From assembly GCA_009760855.2 (NCBI GenBank), contig WPIO01000034.1, forward strand, positions 458,001-522,000: a DNA stretch of 64,000 bases, written 5' to 3'. Shown piece after piece: positions 11,401 to 22,308 of the stretch. The translations under genes were made by a program, and so were the position numbers. The notes under the pieces are model-generated. The model saw only the letters and a program-made list of their open reading frames with translations. It searched no databases and was not told the DNA's origin. The stretch comes from Cristatella mucedo. Its lineage: Eukaryota; Bryozoa; Phylactolaemata; Cristatellidae. Numbering within the stretch: position 1 is the first letter of the stretch; each line of letters begins with the position of its first letter.

Positions 11401-11600
11401 CGTCATCCAGGTTTCGGTAAGCAGAAATGCATCTAGCTTCTCCTGGACCACCCGATCGCGGATAAGTAACCCCTTGGTTTTTAGCGAGCGGACATTTAGT
11501 AGGCGGAATTGATTAGGCTGTCCAACAACTGGGCGACGGCATACGAAGTGGCCTGTATTCACGTCGGCGTGTATCCGGCCCGGACGGGCCCTTCGAATTG
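8460..11600 (-). mobile_element. CR1/L2-like LINE, family B, nearly full-length ORF2 with frame breaks
   Basis: The minus strand carries all main ORF2 parts in order. The APE-type endonuclease at 11562-10936 has LNVRSL, LLTETWM, VIYRPPSG, DFNIHVD (the usual Gly of GDFN is Arg) and HILDLVI. A linker region follows at about 10720-10160. The RT at 9999-9469 has ALLDLSAAFDTIDHEVLLER, VTCGVPQGSVLGPLLFSIY and the catalytic YADDTQ. A C-terminal region runs from 9472 to 8548 with SRLDYCNSLLAGLP and WNSLPQFL. The frame is broken several times, so it is inactive. The 3' end has TACATTACATTACAC-like repeats and no ATT tail, setting this family apart from family A. No ORF1 was recognised, so the 5' end is probably truncated near 11600. 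Confidence 0.9.
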
Positions 11601-13275
11601 AATTGGACCTTTGTAACGGCCGCCGGTCAACGTTTCACAACGAGCTGGGCCACGTCGGGTAGGCTACTGCCGCAACAAGTACTATTCAGCGCTTTAAACT
11701 CGTTGGTTTAATAGCCGAGCTGCTGATAGGGCCAACGCATGATGCAGGAAGGTTCTCATTGATCCGATGAAGAAGGCCCGCCGGTCGGTATCGACTAATG
11801 GTGATATCGAACCTTATGCTAAGCAGGTCCTGATTTGTGTAGCATATCCGAGGACAGCTCATAAATAATCACAGAGAGGATAGCAGCGGAATACCCGAAG
11901 GTATCGCGGAGACTTTCTTTCAGTAAAATCGCGTGCTCAACCAAATTTCACGGCCCCCTGAGCCTTGCTTGACTGGTGACAATTTATATTCGGACCGATT
12001 TCCTCATTCAATGACCAAATAGAGATTACCGAACGTCCAAGCTATTCAATTGACCGATTAGATGTCAAAGTGGGCTGTTATTTCTCCGTTAACCCAAGAG
12101 GGATAGATTTATGTCCTGATTAATTCATCGACTGACCAAACAAGAGTCGGAAACAAAGTAGGCAGATACCCATTTTTATGAGCAATATTTTATGCCCGAT
12201 GCGGCCTAATGCACGCAATAGATCGATGGCACCCTTGACCAAACAAAATCACTGAATATAATACAGCGGATAACCGGGGACTCATTTCACAGCTCTAATC
12301 AGGTTTAAGCTGCACCCTTGTCGAAGTTTAGGAGCTCTTTCGCGGAACGTTTGCCACTGAGCCGGTCACCGTGAGCTTCCCGAAAGCCAACCTTTCGGCC
12401 GAAATGATTCGCGACAGAGCACACGATAGACATATTAGCTAGTGCTCCACGATACGTCCGAACGGTGTCACTTAACATGCAGGAAGCCAGCCAACCTGGG
12501 GTCCGATGAAAACAGAATCCACCGACGTGTAAGGACGGATAAGGAAAACAATCCCGTATAAAATCCTACCAACCCAGGCACATCGGAAGCTAAAGCAACA
12601 GCTCGGCGCGGCCAACCCTACGTCTTTTCCATTAGTAGCAGCAATGTACGTACCAGAATCGCAGCAACAATTTTGCACCACTCCCTGCCAAGCAGCAAAA
12701 TCGGCAAAATTCTTTGTTAGTGCGGAACGGCTCAGGATCGCTGATAATGCTAAGTGTGAGTGCAGCTAATCGCTAATTTCGCTAAGTTTTTGTCAGTCCT
12801 TAGGTCTTAGTCTAGGCGCAAGATGCTCCCTCTTCATGACTAGGGTTAAGAGTTCGAGTACTATTACAGGCAAACTCTAATGCCAACTGCAAGTGAGAGT
12901 TATGTCCGTTACATTATCCCCTATGTGCAGCTTTAAATGAGTGTTCGAATCAAATATCTTTAGTTTACTTGAAAATGCATGCCAATAGAATCGTTTGCAA
13001 GGCTAAGAGATGATCTCTTTATTAGAGCCATGTGACTACCAAATACCGTATTGGTTTGTCACCCTGGACTTTAAGAGCATTTTGCAACGAAGATGGCCAT
13101 CTTTACCGCTCTCCCGTTCCGTAAGCTGTTAGTGACTACGAAATTAGAAGCATGCACATTGTTTGGAAATGTTAAACTTTAATTGCGATGTGACGTTATA
13201 GTATATTTTTCAATCTGGTATTCGAGACATCAGGTGCTATCAGGTGCGCCCATTCCGTAGCCTAGCAATTCCATA
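11601..13275. other. Unassigned sequence with one possible SINE fragment
   Basis: No gene recognised. AAGATGCTCCCTCTTCATGA and GAGTTCGAGTACT near 12820-12872 resemble the tRNA-like part of the SINE at 35065. Confidence 0.4.
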
Positions 13276-13279
13276 CATT

Positions 13280-13485
13280 ACTGTGCATGCTGCCACTAAT
13301 CACACTTGCATGCTGACCCTGTGCATGTCACCCCTAACCATGTTATTCTTGTTGTTTATCAAGCATGATATTACTCACCATTCAATCGCGTTTCCCTTTG
13401 CAGCAAATGCAAAGCACATAGAAAGAGATTGAGTTCTCTGAGGGCGCTTTATCAAGTGCAATATTATTATTATCATTATTATAGA
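13280..13485 (+). mobile_element. LINE family A 3'-end fragment
   Basis: GTGCATGTCACCCCTAACCA, then GCAAATGCAAAGCACATAG, AAGAGATTGAGTTCTCTGAG and GGCGCTTTATCAAGTGC followed by (ATT)n. It corresponds to the 3' UTR of the copy at 5750-6541. No coding part remains. Confidence 0.88.
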
Positions 13486-13778
13486 GTGACAGGGCATATT
13501 CAATAGCTACCGAGAGGCACGTGTCAAAGCTCCAGGCATAGCCAACAGCTCACTTGCCGAAAGCGTCGCTTCATTCTCAAAAAGCGAAACTACCCGAAGC
13601 TACTAACGTAACTACCGTAAGCACCCAAGTTTCCCTTTGTTGTACCATCTACAAAAATATTATGAACTTTACGTTCCTAATAATTATAGTTTGCGCATCT
13701 TTAATATTCTCAAGCATTTTCATAATCTGACCACTTTGGTACGCACTAGCTTCTCAAATGCGTCCAAGTATGTCAAGT

Positions 13779-13988
13779 TAACGGCAGCGAAAGGCGATTT
13801 GGCAAGATTTGAGAGTTTAGGTGTAGTTTAGTTTGAGAGTTTAGGCAATGATTCTAATCTCCAGGTTAAAATCAGCAAGGAGCTAACTGCAACGAAAGGC
13901 GATTTGGCGAGATTTTAGGGTTTAGGTGCAGTTTAGTTTGAGAGTTTACGCAACTTTTTTAGTCGCCAGGTTAAAATCAGCAAGGGCC
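13779..13988 (+). repeat. Tandem duplication, two copies of about 105 bp
   Basis: Copy 1 at 13779 and copy 2 at 13884 share AACGAAAGGCGATTTGGC-like starts, GTTTAGTTTGAGAGTTTA in the middle and CCAGGTTAAAATCAGCAAGG at the end. They differ at several positions, so the duplication is not recent. Confidence 0.85.
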
Positions 13989-14865
13989 TAGTCAAGTCAA
14001 TTGTGGCTGAACCCCTCCAGCGCTGTATGAGCAGAAGACTACTCAGGTAAGCACTTCCGCCATAGGACATGTCACATGTCAGGCCCGAGTCAAATGTCAA
14101 ACTTAAGCGACTACCCTCTGTCGTACTATCGGTGACTCACTAGCCTCGAGAAAAGTTCTGAAGAACCGAGTCTATTCGAGCTCAGCTAAGAGTCAACATG
14201 GTGGTTTCAGCACGTGCTGGTAGGCCTTCCATTTTATTTCACCCGAGTCTGTCGCAGCGGCGACGCGGTTTCTAAAAGAGTCTGCTTTGCTACAATTTCA
14301 AAAAGAATCAGCTATGTTTAGGACGAGTGGCTACTCCTTGTAAGCCCTAATCGATCAGCTTCTTATTCGACTTTACGTGGCGTCGAGAGAAATGGCCATA
14401 CCGGCCAGCCACCGAGGCGGTGTGGTTTGTGGCTTGTGTCATTAAACTAGGTTTTGCGTACTGCATCTTGCTATACGTAGCATAACGAAGGCGGAAGGTG
14501 ACAGGCGTCGTGAGGTCAATCCCTACCACGCGACGGTCACGCGAACTGATTGCAGGAGTCGCGAAAGCAATTTATTCGTTCCTCAATTATTTAGTCCGTC
14601 GTCCCAAACGAGGTGCACCTAACGGCGCAGAGTCAACGAAAATGCATGACCGAAGCTTGGGTGAAGCCTCGGAGCACACCGAAATGAGTTGAAGGTGCTG
14701 GCTGCACCGATATGCGAAGGTAAGCCTATCGTTGCTGAATGCGACGGAAATCTAGGATGCCTTTAGCTTAATAAAAAATCGTACATTTAATATGGAGAGG
14801 TAAATTCAAAAGCCGCGGACAATCCTATGATTATAGAACCAGACGTGGTATACAACTCACTAGCA
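13989..14865. other. Unassigned sequence
   Basis: No gene or repeat recognised; short frames only. Confidence 0.5.
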
Positions 14866-14960
14866 ATAATAATAATAAAGCATTTTTTGTTATAGAGCTC
14901 TCAGAAAACTCGATCTTTTTCTAGGCACTTAACATTTGCTGCAAACGAACCATCGATCCT
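14866..14960 (-). mobile_element. LINE family A 3' tail fragment
   Basis: Read on the minus strand: TTGCAGCAAATGTTAAGTGC, CTAGAAAAAGATCGAG, TTTTCTGAGAGCTCTATAAC and (ATT)n. Confidence 0.8.
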
Positions 14961-16436
14961 TGTCACTTTTTACGCGGTATAAACGGCATACACCGTAGAC
15001 TATGAGGTCTGGTGTCTAAGTATCATATTCCAGGAACTTCTGATAATTTAAAGTGTAGCTGTTATCGGATCGATGCAGCACGCCAGCGTTTCGCCGGGTG
15101 TACATTGTCGCTGACAGTTACGACACAAAACTGCGTTGATGATTTCAGATGGTTCACCCATTTGCTAACGAGTCCACTATCTGACGACGAAGAAGATTTT
15201 CGTTCATTGAAGTGCAAACGGCAGTGAAATCGGACGACCTCTTCTTGCCACGGGCCGGCGCTTGTTTGTACCGGATGAACTTAAAAAAACCAGGGCACCC
15301 TTTGTGCGTCTATTTCGGGAGCTTTCAAAATGGCTCGACCAGCTGCCAATCGGTAAAGCAAGCAGCAAATTTGCCGGAGGCCTTGCCTCACGGAGACGAC
15401 ACTATCAAAGTAGCACGGTCCCAGAGGTTCGAGCTGCTGTCACTGCTTCTGCTCCCGCTGAGTGAGCCTACTACTGCAGCAGTCCAGCGGTCGCCTTTGG
15501 TCAAAGATCTGCTTCTTATTAGCCAGCTGACCGCATGCCAAGACCGACATCAGATACGAGTAGGCTGCAAACAATAACCTGGGATTGACTCACGGTGGGT
15601 CCGACAACCAGCAGTCAATTTCCACTTGGACGTGGCTCGGCTCGCGGAGTTAAGGGCTAGCCGGCCGCCGCGAAGACGGGCGGACAATGTGTCGCCTAGC
15701 AACGCCTACAGCGAGGCGAGTGCAGGCTCCAGCTCGCACGGCCTCGCCACTCGGTCGCGCCTCAGGTTACGGCAGACGGTCAATTGCTGACAATTATTTT
15801 GGAGAGCTACCGCACATTCCAGCCGGACAAAGAAGCGGTGCGAGATTGGGCAGTCGAAGCACCCCTCCGGGCGTTTCCTTAGCCACTTTAGGCTGGCAGC
15901 CCGGTGCCAGCAGGAAAACAGACCCCATGCAACGCCGAGCTCGCGGCGCTAGCAATTCAATATGTTTTGGCCGGCAGCGAGATTTTTAGGGCAATAGATC
16001 CAGCTGCCGTCTGATGGCACGAGCTCACTGGAGGTCAAATGAGAAAATAATGGCGGTCTGATAAAGCACAGCCGGCTGCCGCCATCGTCGCGAGCTCAGC
16101 ACGCTCTACAGTCGACGCAAGCAGTAGAATGGCCTTGGCCTCTTGCTGGCTGAGGCCGGAGGAGCACAGATTCGGGCACTGGTCTGCGCTGCGGTGGTAC
16201 CGCTTCTACAGCGAGCCGCTGCAGCACCTTCACCATTGAATCGCGATCGGGCAGCAAGGAAGCAACAGGCAGTCAAGATGCATGCTTCTGATCCATCTTT
16301 TGTATGAGCCCAAAGTCACGGTTAAATAAAACCATACACCGCCGACACAAATGCCAGTGACTTCCTCCTCTGGGTTACCGAGAGGTAGCGACGGCCCCTT
16401 TGACTGATGCCTGCGAAATAGTTAAGGCTCTCTACG
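14961..16436. other. Unassigned sequence
   Basis: A 121-codon plus-strand frame at 15212-15577 and a 100-codon frame at 15687-15989 show no recognisable domain or splice context. Nothing is supported as a gene. Confidence 0.45.
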
Positions 16437-16454
16437 TCTCTGTCGCTGTCTCTC

Positions 16455-16526
<72 letters not shown>

Positions 16527-16538
16527 CTCTCTCTCTTA
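16437..16538 (+). repeat. (CT)n tract
   Basis: Nearly pure CT dinucleotide of about 100 bp. Confidence 0.95.
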
Positions 16539-17129
16539 ATTATTGTAGGGCGTGGACATGTCCTGGGGCGCCGTGTCGTGAGAATCCCCGACTCGTAGTT
16601 GCCTGCTGCACTGAGTGCACTGAAACCTTGTTTTCACAGCCCCCCTTTGAGGTGTAGTAGCTCATCTGGCTCCACCCCTACCCTCTCGGGCATTGCACTC
16701 AGCGTATCCAACTAGCTCGCCTCTCAAACGCCTTGTAGCCCTATCGTGTGCCGTCCGTGTACTCGATGCCGGTGCTGGCGGAGTAGAGCTGTCAGCCACA
16801 CGTCGATGGACAGTATGGATACGCCTACGGACTGACGTACGGATACTCTTGTGCACATGTGTATGAGGCAGAACATCACTACAAGCATGAAATACATGCA
16901 GCTAAGTGTGCTTCCCGTGTGCTCGTGCGGCTCTACACGACGAATCTGGGATGGAATTAGTTTCAGCAACAGGGAAAATGTATGGACGATGCTTCAGCAA
17001 GAACAATAAGTAACAGCCGCTCCAGGACATCCAGTGCAGTCACTTTCGAGCTTTGCTCAGGCTCGCACCAGTCCACGTGCTTGGTGTACCAAAAGGAGCA
17101 GCTGACAGAATTTCCTTGGGTTAGCAGCC
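16539..17129. other. Unassigned sequence
   Basis: No gene recognised on either strand. Confidence 0.5.
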
Positions 17130-17290
17130 ACCGTGTGCTGCTCTACGGCGGGTCTTAGCCCAGGGATACGGTGCTTGTTCCAGGTCGTGGTTTGAGTTCG
17201 GCAGTGGGCGGTCCTCTATTGCCTGACTGCAAGCGGTGGTGATAGCTAGTAACGCACTTCTGCCGCTTCATAAATGATGCTATTGAAATG
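17130..17290 (+). mobile_element. tRNA-derived SINE, family B, decayed
   Basis: GGTCGTGGTTTGAGTTCGGC (B-box region), then AGTGGGCGGTCCTC and CTGCAAGCGGTGGTGATAGC. The last block is diagnostic of the family seen best at 22115-22262. Confidence 0.7.
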
Positions 17291-18404
17291 GCCAACCTTT
17301 TATAGCGACTGGCCTTGTCCATCTCTGGCTGGCTACTATTGGTGCACCGGAAGCTGTCAGGGATGAATTGGCTGAATCGCGTAGACAGCTGGCACCTGCT
17401 GCCCTCTCCCTTTCACTTCAGCCTCGCTCTCATGGAGCCAGAGATCCGGCTCCCATCCAGCTTCTGCTGACTCATTGGTGCAGTTTCGCTGAGAAAGCAG
17501 CGAATGCTCAGACGCTAGGAGAAAGTAGCGAGTGCTCAAACTCTAGGATAATGCTGCCATCTAAGCCTGAGCAGACGAGTCTTCGAAAATCTCTGATCTC
17601 TGCCCTAGACATTGTGCAACTAAACGTCATTGCAAGGCCATACTCAACGCCAGAAACCAACTATGCTGCGGCTATAGCAACAGGCGTCACAATACTGAGA
17701 ACCCAAGGATATGCTTACACAACTATGAGCGTGTCTCAGAGAACGGATCACGTGTTAAAGTGCTCACCAGTCTCCACCCTGCGAGCTGGACACCATCCTA
17801 TCTGGATGCAGAAACACGGCACCTACACTGCAATAATCTTGCATCATCTAAGCCTCAGCTAAATTAGTTCACTCAGGTGCAAAAAAAGTCCTTGCTGTAT
17901 GGGTTCTACTGCTGTGGCTATAAATTTTGTTGTGGTAATAAGAGGGTTTTCTGTTATGCCAGGCACACTGAAGTTGTGCTGAGCATGTGAAAATATTTAG
18001 TGACAACCCCAAAGCGAGCACGTAGGCAGTTGGCGCGTATTCACTTAATATGACGCCAATCGACAGAGATTCTCTAGGACCTCCCTTGTCTGGCCAGGAA
18101 TAGAGGCTGCCAGCTTCTGCGACGTCTTTTCTACTGCAGCACGTTCAAAAGAGAATAAGTTTTACTGAACAGCTCAGCAACTGGTGTAGGTCAAACACCG
18201 GGTCGCAGCCGCCTGTAGATATTGCTCAATAGTAGTTCAACGGGGTTCAAATAAGATAAGACACTGCATCAGCACCAAATACGAATTCTTCAAAAACTAC
18301 TTCACCTGCCAGGAAGTTTGCATGTGGTATTTGCTGCAAAATGTAACGACCCAAACACAGTATTTGGGTTTTCAGAATCACTTTTCTTGGCCAACAATGA
18401 TTGA
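17291..18404. other. Unassigned sequence with an unrecognised 164-codon frame
   Basis: The plus-strand frame 17368-17862 contains IVQLNVIARPYSTPETNYAA and ITILRTQGYAY-like text but matches no family I know. No start context, splice sites or codon bias convinces me that it is a gene. Confidence 0.35.
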
Positions 18405-18545
18405 GTAAAATATAAATAAAATATAATTCATCTGCATAGCGCTCTTTAAAAAACTTAATATCCATTCAGGCATTTCACATGTGCATCAGGGCAGAAGCCC
18501 ACGACCTCGGTCATGGCGAGCACCTCCACCACTGGGCCAAACCAG
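18405..18545 (-). mobile_element. tRNA-derived SINE, family A
   Basis: On the minus strand: ACTGGTTTGGCCCAGTGGTG (A-box region), GACCGAGGTCGTGGGCTTC, CATGTGAAATGCCTGAATGG and AAGAGCGCTATGCAGATGAA. The 3' part resembles the LINE family A tail. Confidence 0.75.
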
Positions 18546-19579
18546 TACTATTTGAGGAATTCTTGTTTGGTGCTGATGAAGTGGCTAAAAAAGTTGCCTA
18601 ATTTGAACCCTGTTGAACGACTACTGAGCGATATCGTCAGGCGGCTTCTGCCCGGTGTTTGGCCCACACTCATGGCCGACCTGCTCAGCAAAACTTGAAC
18701 TCTTTTGAATGTGCTACTGCAGAAGAGACGTTGCAGAAGCACAGAAATATATCCTCTATTCCTGATCAGACAAGGGAGGTCATAAATAATCTCGGTGGGA
18801 CAACTGCACACTCAATTCATCCACACCAAGAGCATATGTGCTTGCTTTGGAGCTGTCAGAAATATTTTAAATATTTTAACATGCTCAGCATAGCTTCACC
18901 ATGCCTGGCAATGTATGAAACCTTCTTATAATCCGAACCAGTTTACAGTAACAGCAGCAAAGACCAGACTGCGAGGATTTTTTCGCTGGAGTAAAGCATT
19001 TGTTTGGGTATGATTTCCCTTCGCAGCATCAGCGAAGCTTTATTTTTTAATTATTTATTTAGTTAAATAATTATATTGTTATTATTATTATATAATATAT
19101 AACTTATTTGTTAATTATAAAAGCTCTGTGCTTTATTTGTTCGGCATGCTTTTCGTGCATAGCTGTGATGCATCTCAAGCATGTAAAAGCAAACATCATG
19201 CTTACGGCCAGCATGCTAAAGATAAAGGGATGACCCTCATGGCCACTTTCCAGTAAGACCTCTGGCAAACACGTGCACTGATTGTGCTTGCTTGCGAGTC
19301 AGTGGCAGTGAGCGATCACTTTATCTTTACCACGCTAGCCTAAGCATGATTACTGTTTGCTTTTGGATGCTTGGGATGCATTGAATGTCACTAACCCCGT
19401 GATTACATATACTGTTGCTTTGAGTAGCAAAGAGCCTGGATAGAGATTTAGTTCTAGATTGACGTAATAACTTGTAGACGAGCTCTTATTATTACCTTAG
19501 TGCGTCCGCCGACGAATGCAGTCAGCATCTTCGGCCTGCACAAGTGACAACATACTCAGAATAATTCCGATATCTAATT
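18546..19579. other. Unassigned sequence with an AT-rich patch
   Basis: No gene recognised. An AT-rich stretch with (ATT)-like repeats lies at 19045-19120. Confidence 0.45.
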
Positions 19580-19711
19580 TAAATATAATTCCTTTATAAA
19601 GCAATATAGAAGAACTGAATCTCTATCCAGGCACTTTACAAACGCCACAGGTCTCGAGCCTTTGACCTCGGTAGTCAAAGACGAGCATCTCAAACCCCTG
19701 GGCTAAACCAA
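19580..19711 (-). mobile_element. tRNA-derived SINE, family A
   Basis: On the minus strand: TGGTTTAGCCCAGGGGTTTG, GACTACCGAGGTCAAAGGC, CTCGAGACCTGTGGC, then AAGTGCCTGGATAGAGATTC. The copy abuts a LINE family A tail. Confidence 0.75.
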
Positions 19712-19790
19712 TGCTTTAGAACGCCTTCAGAGAACTACATCTCTTTCTAGGCACTTTACATTCGGTTTACCAGCATGCACCTTTACATCT
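19712..19790 (-). mobile_element. LINE family A 3' tail fragment
   Basis: On the minus strand: AAAGTGCCTAGAAAGAGATG and TAGTTCTCTGAAGGCG. It lies directly beside a SINE with the same kind of tail. Confidence 0.65.
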
Positions 19791-20384
19791 ACACCGGCAG
19801 GCATGTGCCGGCACAGCACCGATTCGCACTCTTTTATTTTGGCGCTTAATGCCACCGGTAGGTGAAGCGATGGTATCCACGGCTGCCTCGATACCATTAC
19901 TCAATCATTCTGTTAAGCGGCTAGCGATGAATTAGGAGACTGAATAATATGCTTAAGTTCTAGGCGATAATAGGGGCTTCAAATGGAGCATGAATAGGCA
20001 CACATGTGATTCCAGAGTAGTTGTAAGTCCTGCCGAATGGGCAATGCGGTCCTCAATGCTAGGAACATCAGTTTAGAGCGCGGGCTTAGAATCTCTCTAG
20101 CGCTAGTCAAATGATTCACATAGCCCACTTACTCACTCCGTTAATGGGACTAGTAATTCCATCTGTCGGAATATTTCCATTTATGGTCGCTTCCTGCTGG
20201 CGAATTCTTTCTAGCTCGAGCCGAATGTTTTCTGAAGGCATAGAAAAGTTGGCCCCCGAAAGCTGAGCACGAGTATGACAGAGCTCGAGATTGCTAGGAC
20301 CTTCAGAGCATAACATCCTTAAGAGCTAGATATTTCGTGATCTATGGTTTAGAGAGTACACACGGACATTGGAAGTTACGGTTA
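19791..20384. other. Unassigned sequence
   Basis: No gene or repeat recognised. Confidence 0.5.
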
Positions 20385-20572
20385 GACTGTCACTAACCAC
20401 ATTTGCATGCTGACTCTGTGTATGTCACCCCTAACCATGTTATTCATTTTGTTTGTTTATCAAGCATGATATTACCCACCATTCAATTGCGTTTCCCTTT
20501 GCAGCAAATGTAAAGCGCCTAGAGAGAGAGATTGAGTTCTCTGAGGGCGCTTTATCAAGTGCATTATTATTA
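20385..20572 (+). mobile_element. LINE family A 3'-end fragment
   Basis: CACTAACCACATTTGCATGC, GTCACCCCTAACCATGTTAT, AAATGTAAAGCGCCTAGAG, GAGTTCTCTGAGGGCGCTTT and a short ATT tail. Confidence 0.88.
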
Positions 20573-21293
20573 CTGTTGTACGCTACTGCTCGCCTTTCGC
20601 AGACGCAGCCCTCTGGAGCCTCGGAGTATAAAAATTCATAAACACACCTATGTTAGTTAATGACACGGATTGGCTATTAGGTTAAGAGCGTTTCTGAAAG
20701 CTATCGTACTCTACTATTTGTGACACACCTGTGTGCACAGGAGTGTGTTTTGTGACTCTTTAGCTCTACTCCGAGGTGCGGGCGTCACCTCCGCCGTCCG
20801 TCGTGTGTCTGCAAGGACCAGAACCCGTTATATGCACTGCATTGTTTATGCAGTACTTGGATTAGGAGCAGCAATATAGTTCGTGACCTTTGGTGTCAGC
20901 AGAAGTGTAGAACATTTGATGAGAATTTCAAGCAATTTTTCAGCACCATTAGTAACCATTTTGTGCGTCTCGTTGCTTAAGTAACCGTACTGACGAGCTT
21001 CGCATTTAAAGCACGACCTTTCATCTGAATCGCTAGGCGATATTCGGTCATCGTGGAATTGAGTGCCGACAAGCGTGATTGGTTTGTGGCTTTGCCAAAA
21101 TAAAATCCCCTGCTAAACTTCTACGAATTAAGCAGCGAGCTTCATAGAACTTACGAGATTTGCAAAGTAACATTTGTGAGTTCGAAAGCAAGGCTAGTGC
21201 AAAATGCAAAATAGTTCAATAGGCCACATCCACAGCTGAGCCGCATCTAGAGTAATTAAACATGTTTTCATGAGTTTGTCTATTCTGAATCCA
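20573..21293. other. Unassigned sequence
   Basis: No gene or repeat recognised. Confidence 0.5.
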
Positions 21294-21301
21294 GAGAGAG
21301 A

Positions 21302-21392
<91 letters not shown>
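21294..21392 (+). repeat. (GA)n tract
   Basis: Almost uninterrupted GA dinucleotide of about 100 bp. Confidence 0.95.
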
Positions 21393-21395
<3 letters not shown>

Positions 21396-22114
21396 GATAT
21401 CAGGAGCAAAGGTTAAACATATTTAAAGTACACAATACAGCTAACCACCAATCTGCCAAGAGTTAGGCTGTCACAGCTACGATGCTCAAACATATGTGAT
21501 ATTAATGACAACCGGAATATACCTGCTCTTAATAGACTAGATTACCTCAATGGCGAAAAAGTGACGAATGTAACAGTGACGCAGGCCATACTTGAAGCTC
21601 CATGTGGGGAATTAGGGGCGCCCGACTGACGGCGGGGGAAGCCAGAGGTAAAGATTTTGTCCGAGAGCACTGAACTGGCTGCTGGTAATGTGTAGGTGTG
21701 TGGTACCTTGGCCTTGACATAAAGGTGTAAGGAATAAAGTGACCGTTCTTTCTGTTCGGGTTATGGCTGCTGTTGAGTCCGCGACTGTCGTAACTTTCTG
21801 CCAGAATGCTAGTGTGCTAACTGCTGAGGTGATAGAATGGTGCTTCGAAGCAGCTTAGGTTGCTTTACCTATCTACGATCGTGGTGCTGATGGTGCCAGC
21901 ACAACGAATCATGGGATAACTGGCAACTATCATAACCTGCCCACTGACGAAAAGCTTCTTAGCGATTTTCAATGCAGTAATCGTGCTATTTATCATATGC
22001 CGACGGGTTTCGAGGATGGTAAGAAGACTGCTTGGCGATTGTATGCTTTCGCGCAGCAACTAATCGTCTTATCCCACTTTTATCGAGAGTGGAACTTGCT
22101 TGATGAGTGCAATG
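21393..22114. other. Unassigned sequence
   Basis: No gene or repeat recognised. Confidence 0.5.
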
Positions 22115-22262
22115 CCTGAGCCGTAATGGCTCACTAGGTAAGGCAGTTGCTTTTCACGACCTCGGCCCCGAGGTCGTGGATTTAAATCCTGTGGTGGGCG
22201 ATCCTTCATCGCCACTGCAAGCGGTGGTGATAGCCGTCAAGGTTCTTCTGTCGCTATACAAA
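22115..22262 (+). mobile_element. tRNA-derived SINE, family B (best copy)
   Basis: It has an A-box-like TGGCTCACTAGG about 20 bp from its start and a B-box-like GTGGATTTAAATCCTG region 45 bp later. Next come GTGGGCGATCCTTCATCGCC, ACTGCAAGCGGTGGTGATAG and CTTCTGTCGCTATACAAA. The tRNA-like head suggests an RNA polymerase III promoter. Just after it, TTAAGTCAG and CTGACTTAA form a 9-bp inverted pair (22272-22308). Confidence 0.82.
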
Positions 22263-22308
22263 AAGAGGCTGTTAAGTCAGCTAGTATTTATTTATTTAAC
22301 TGACTTAA

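Noticed and set aside
17368-17862. 164-codon plus-strand frame as a gene
   Set aside because: No recognisable motif, no splice or promoter context, and surrounded by SINE debris. A length near 160 codons is expected by chance in 64 kb.
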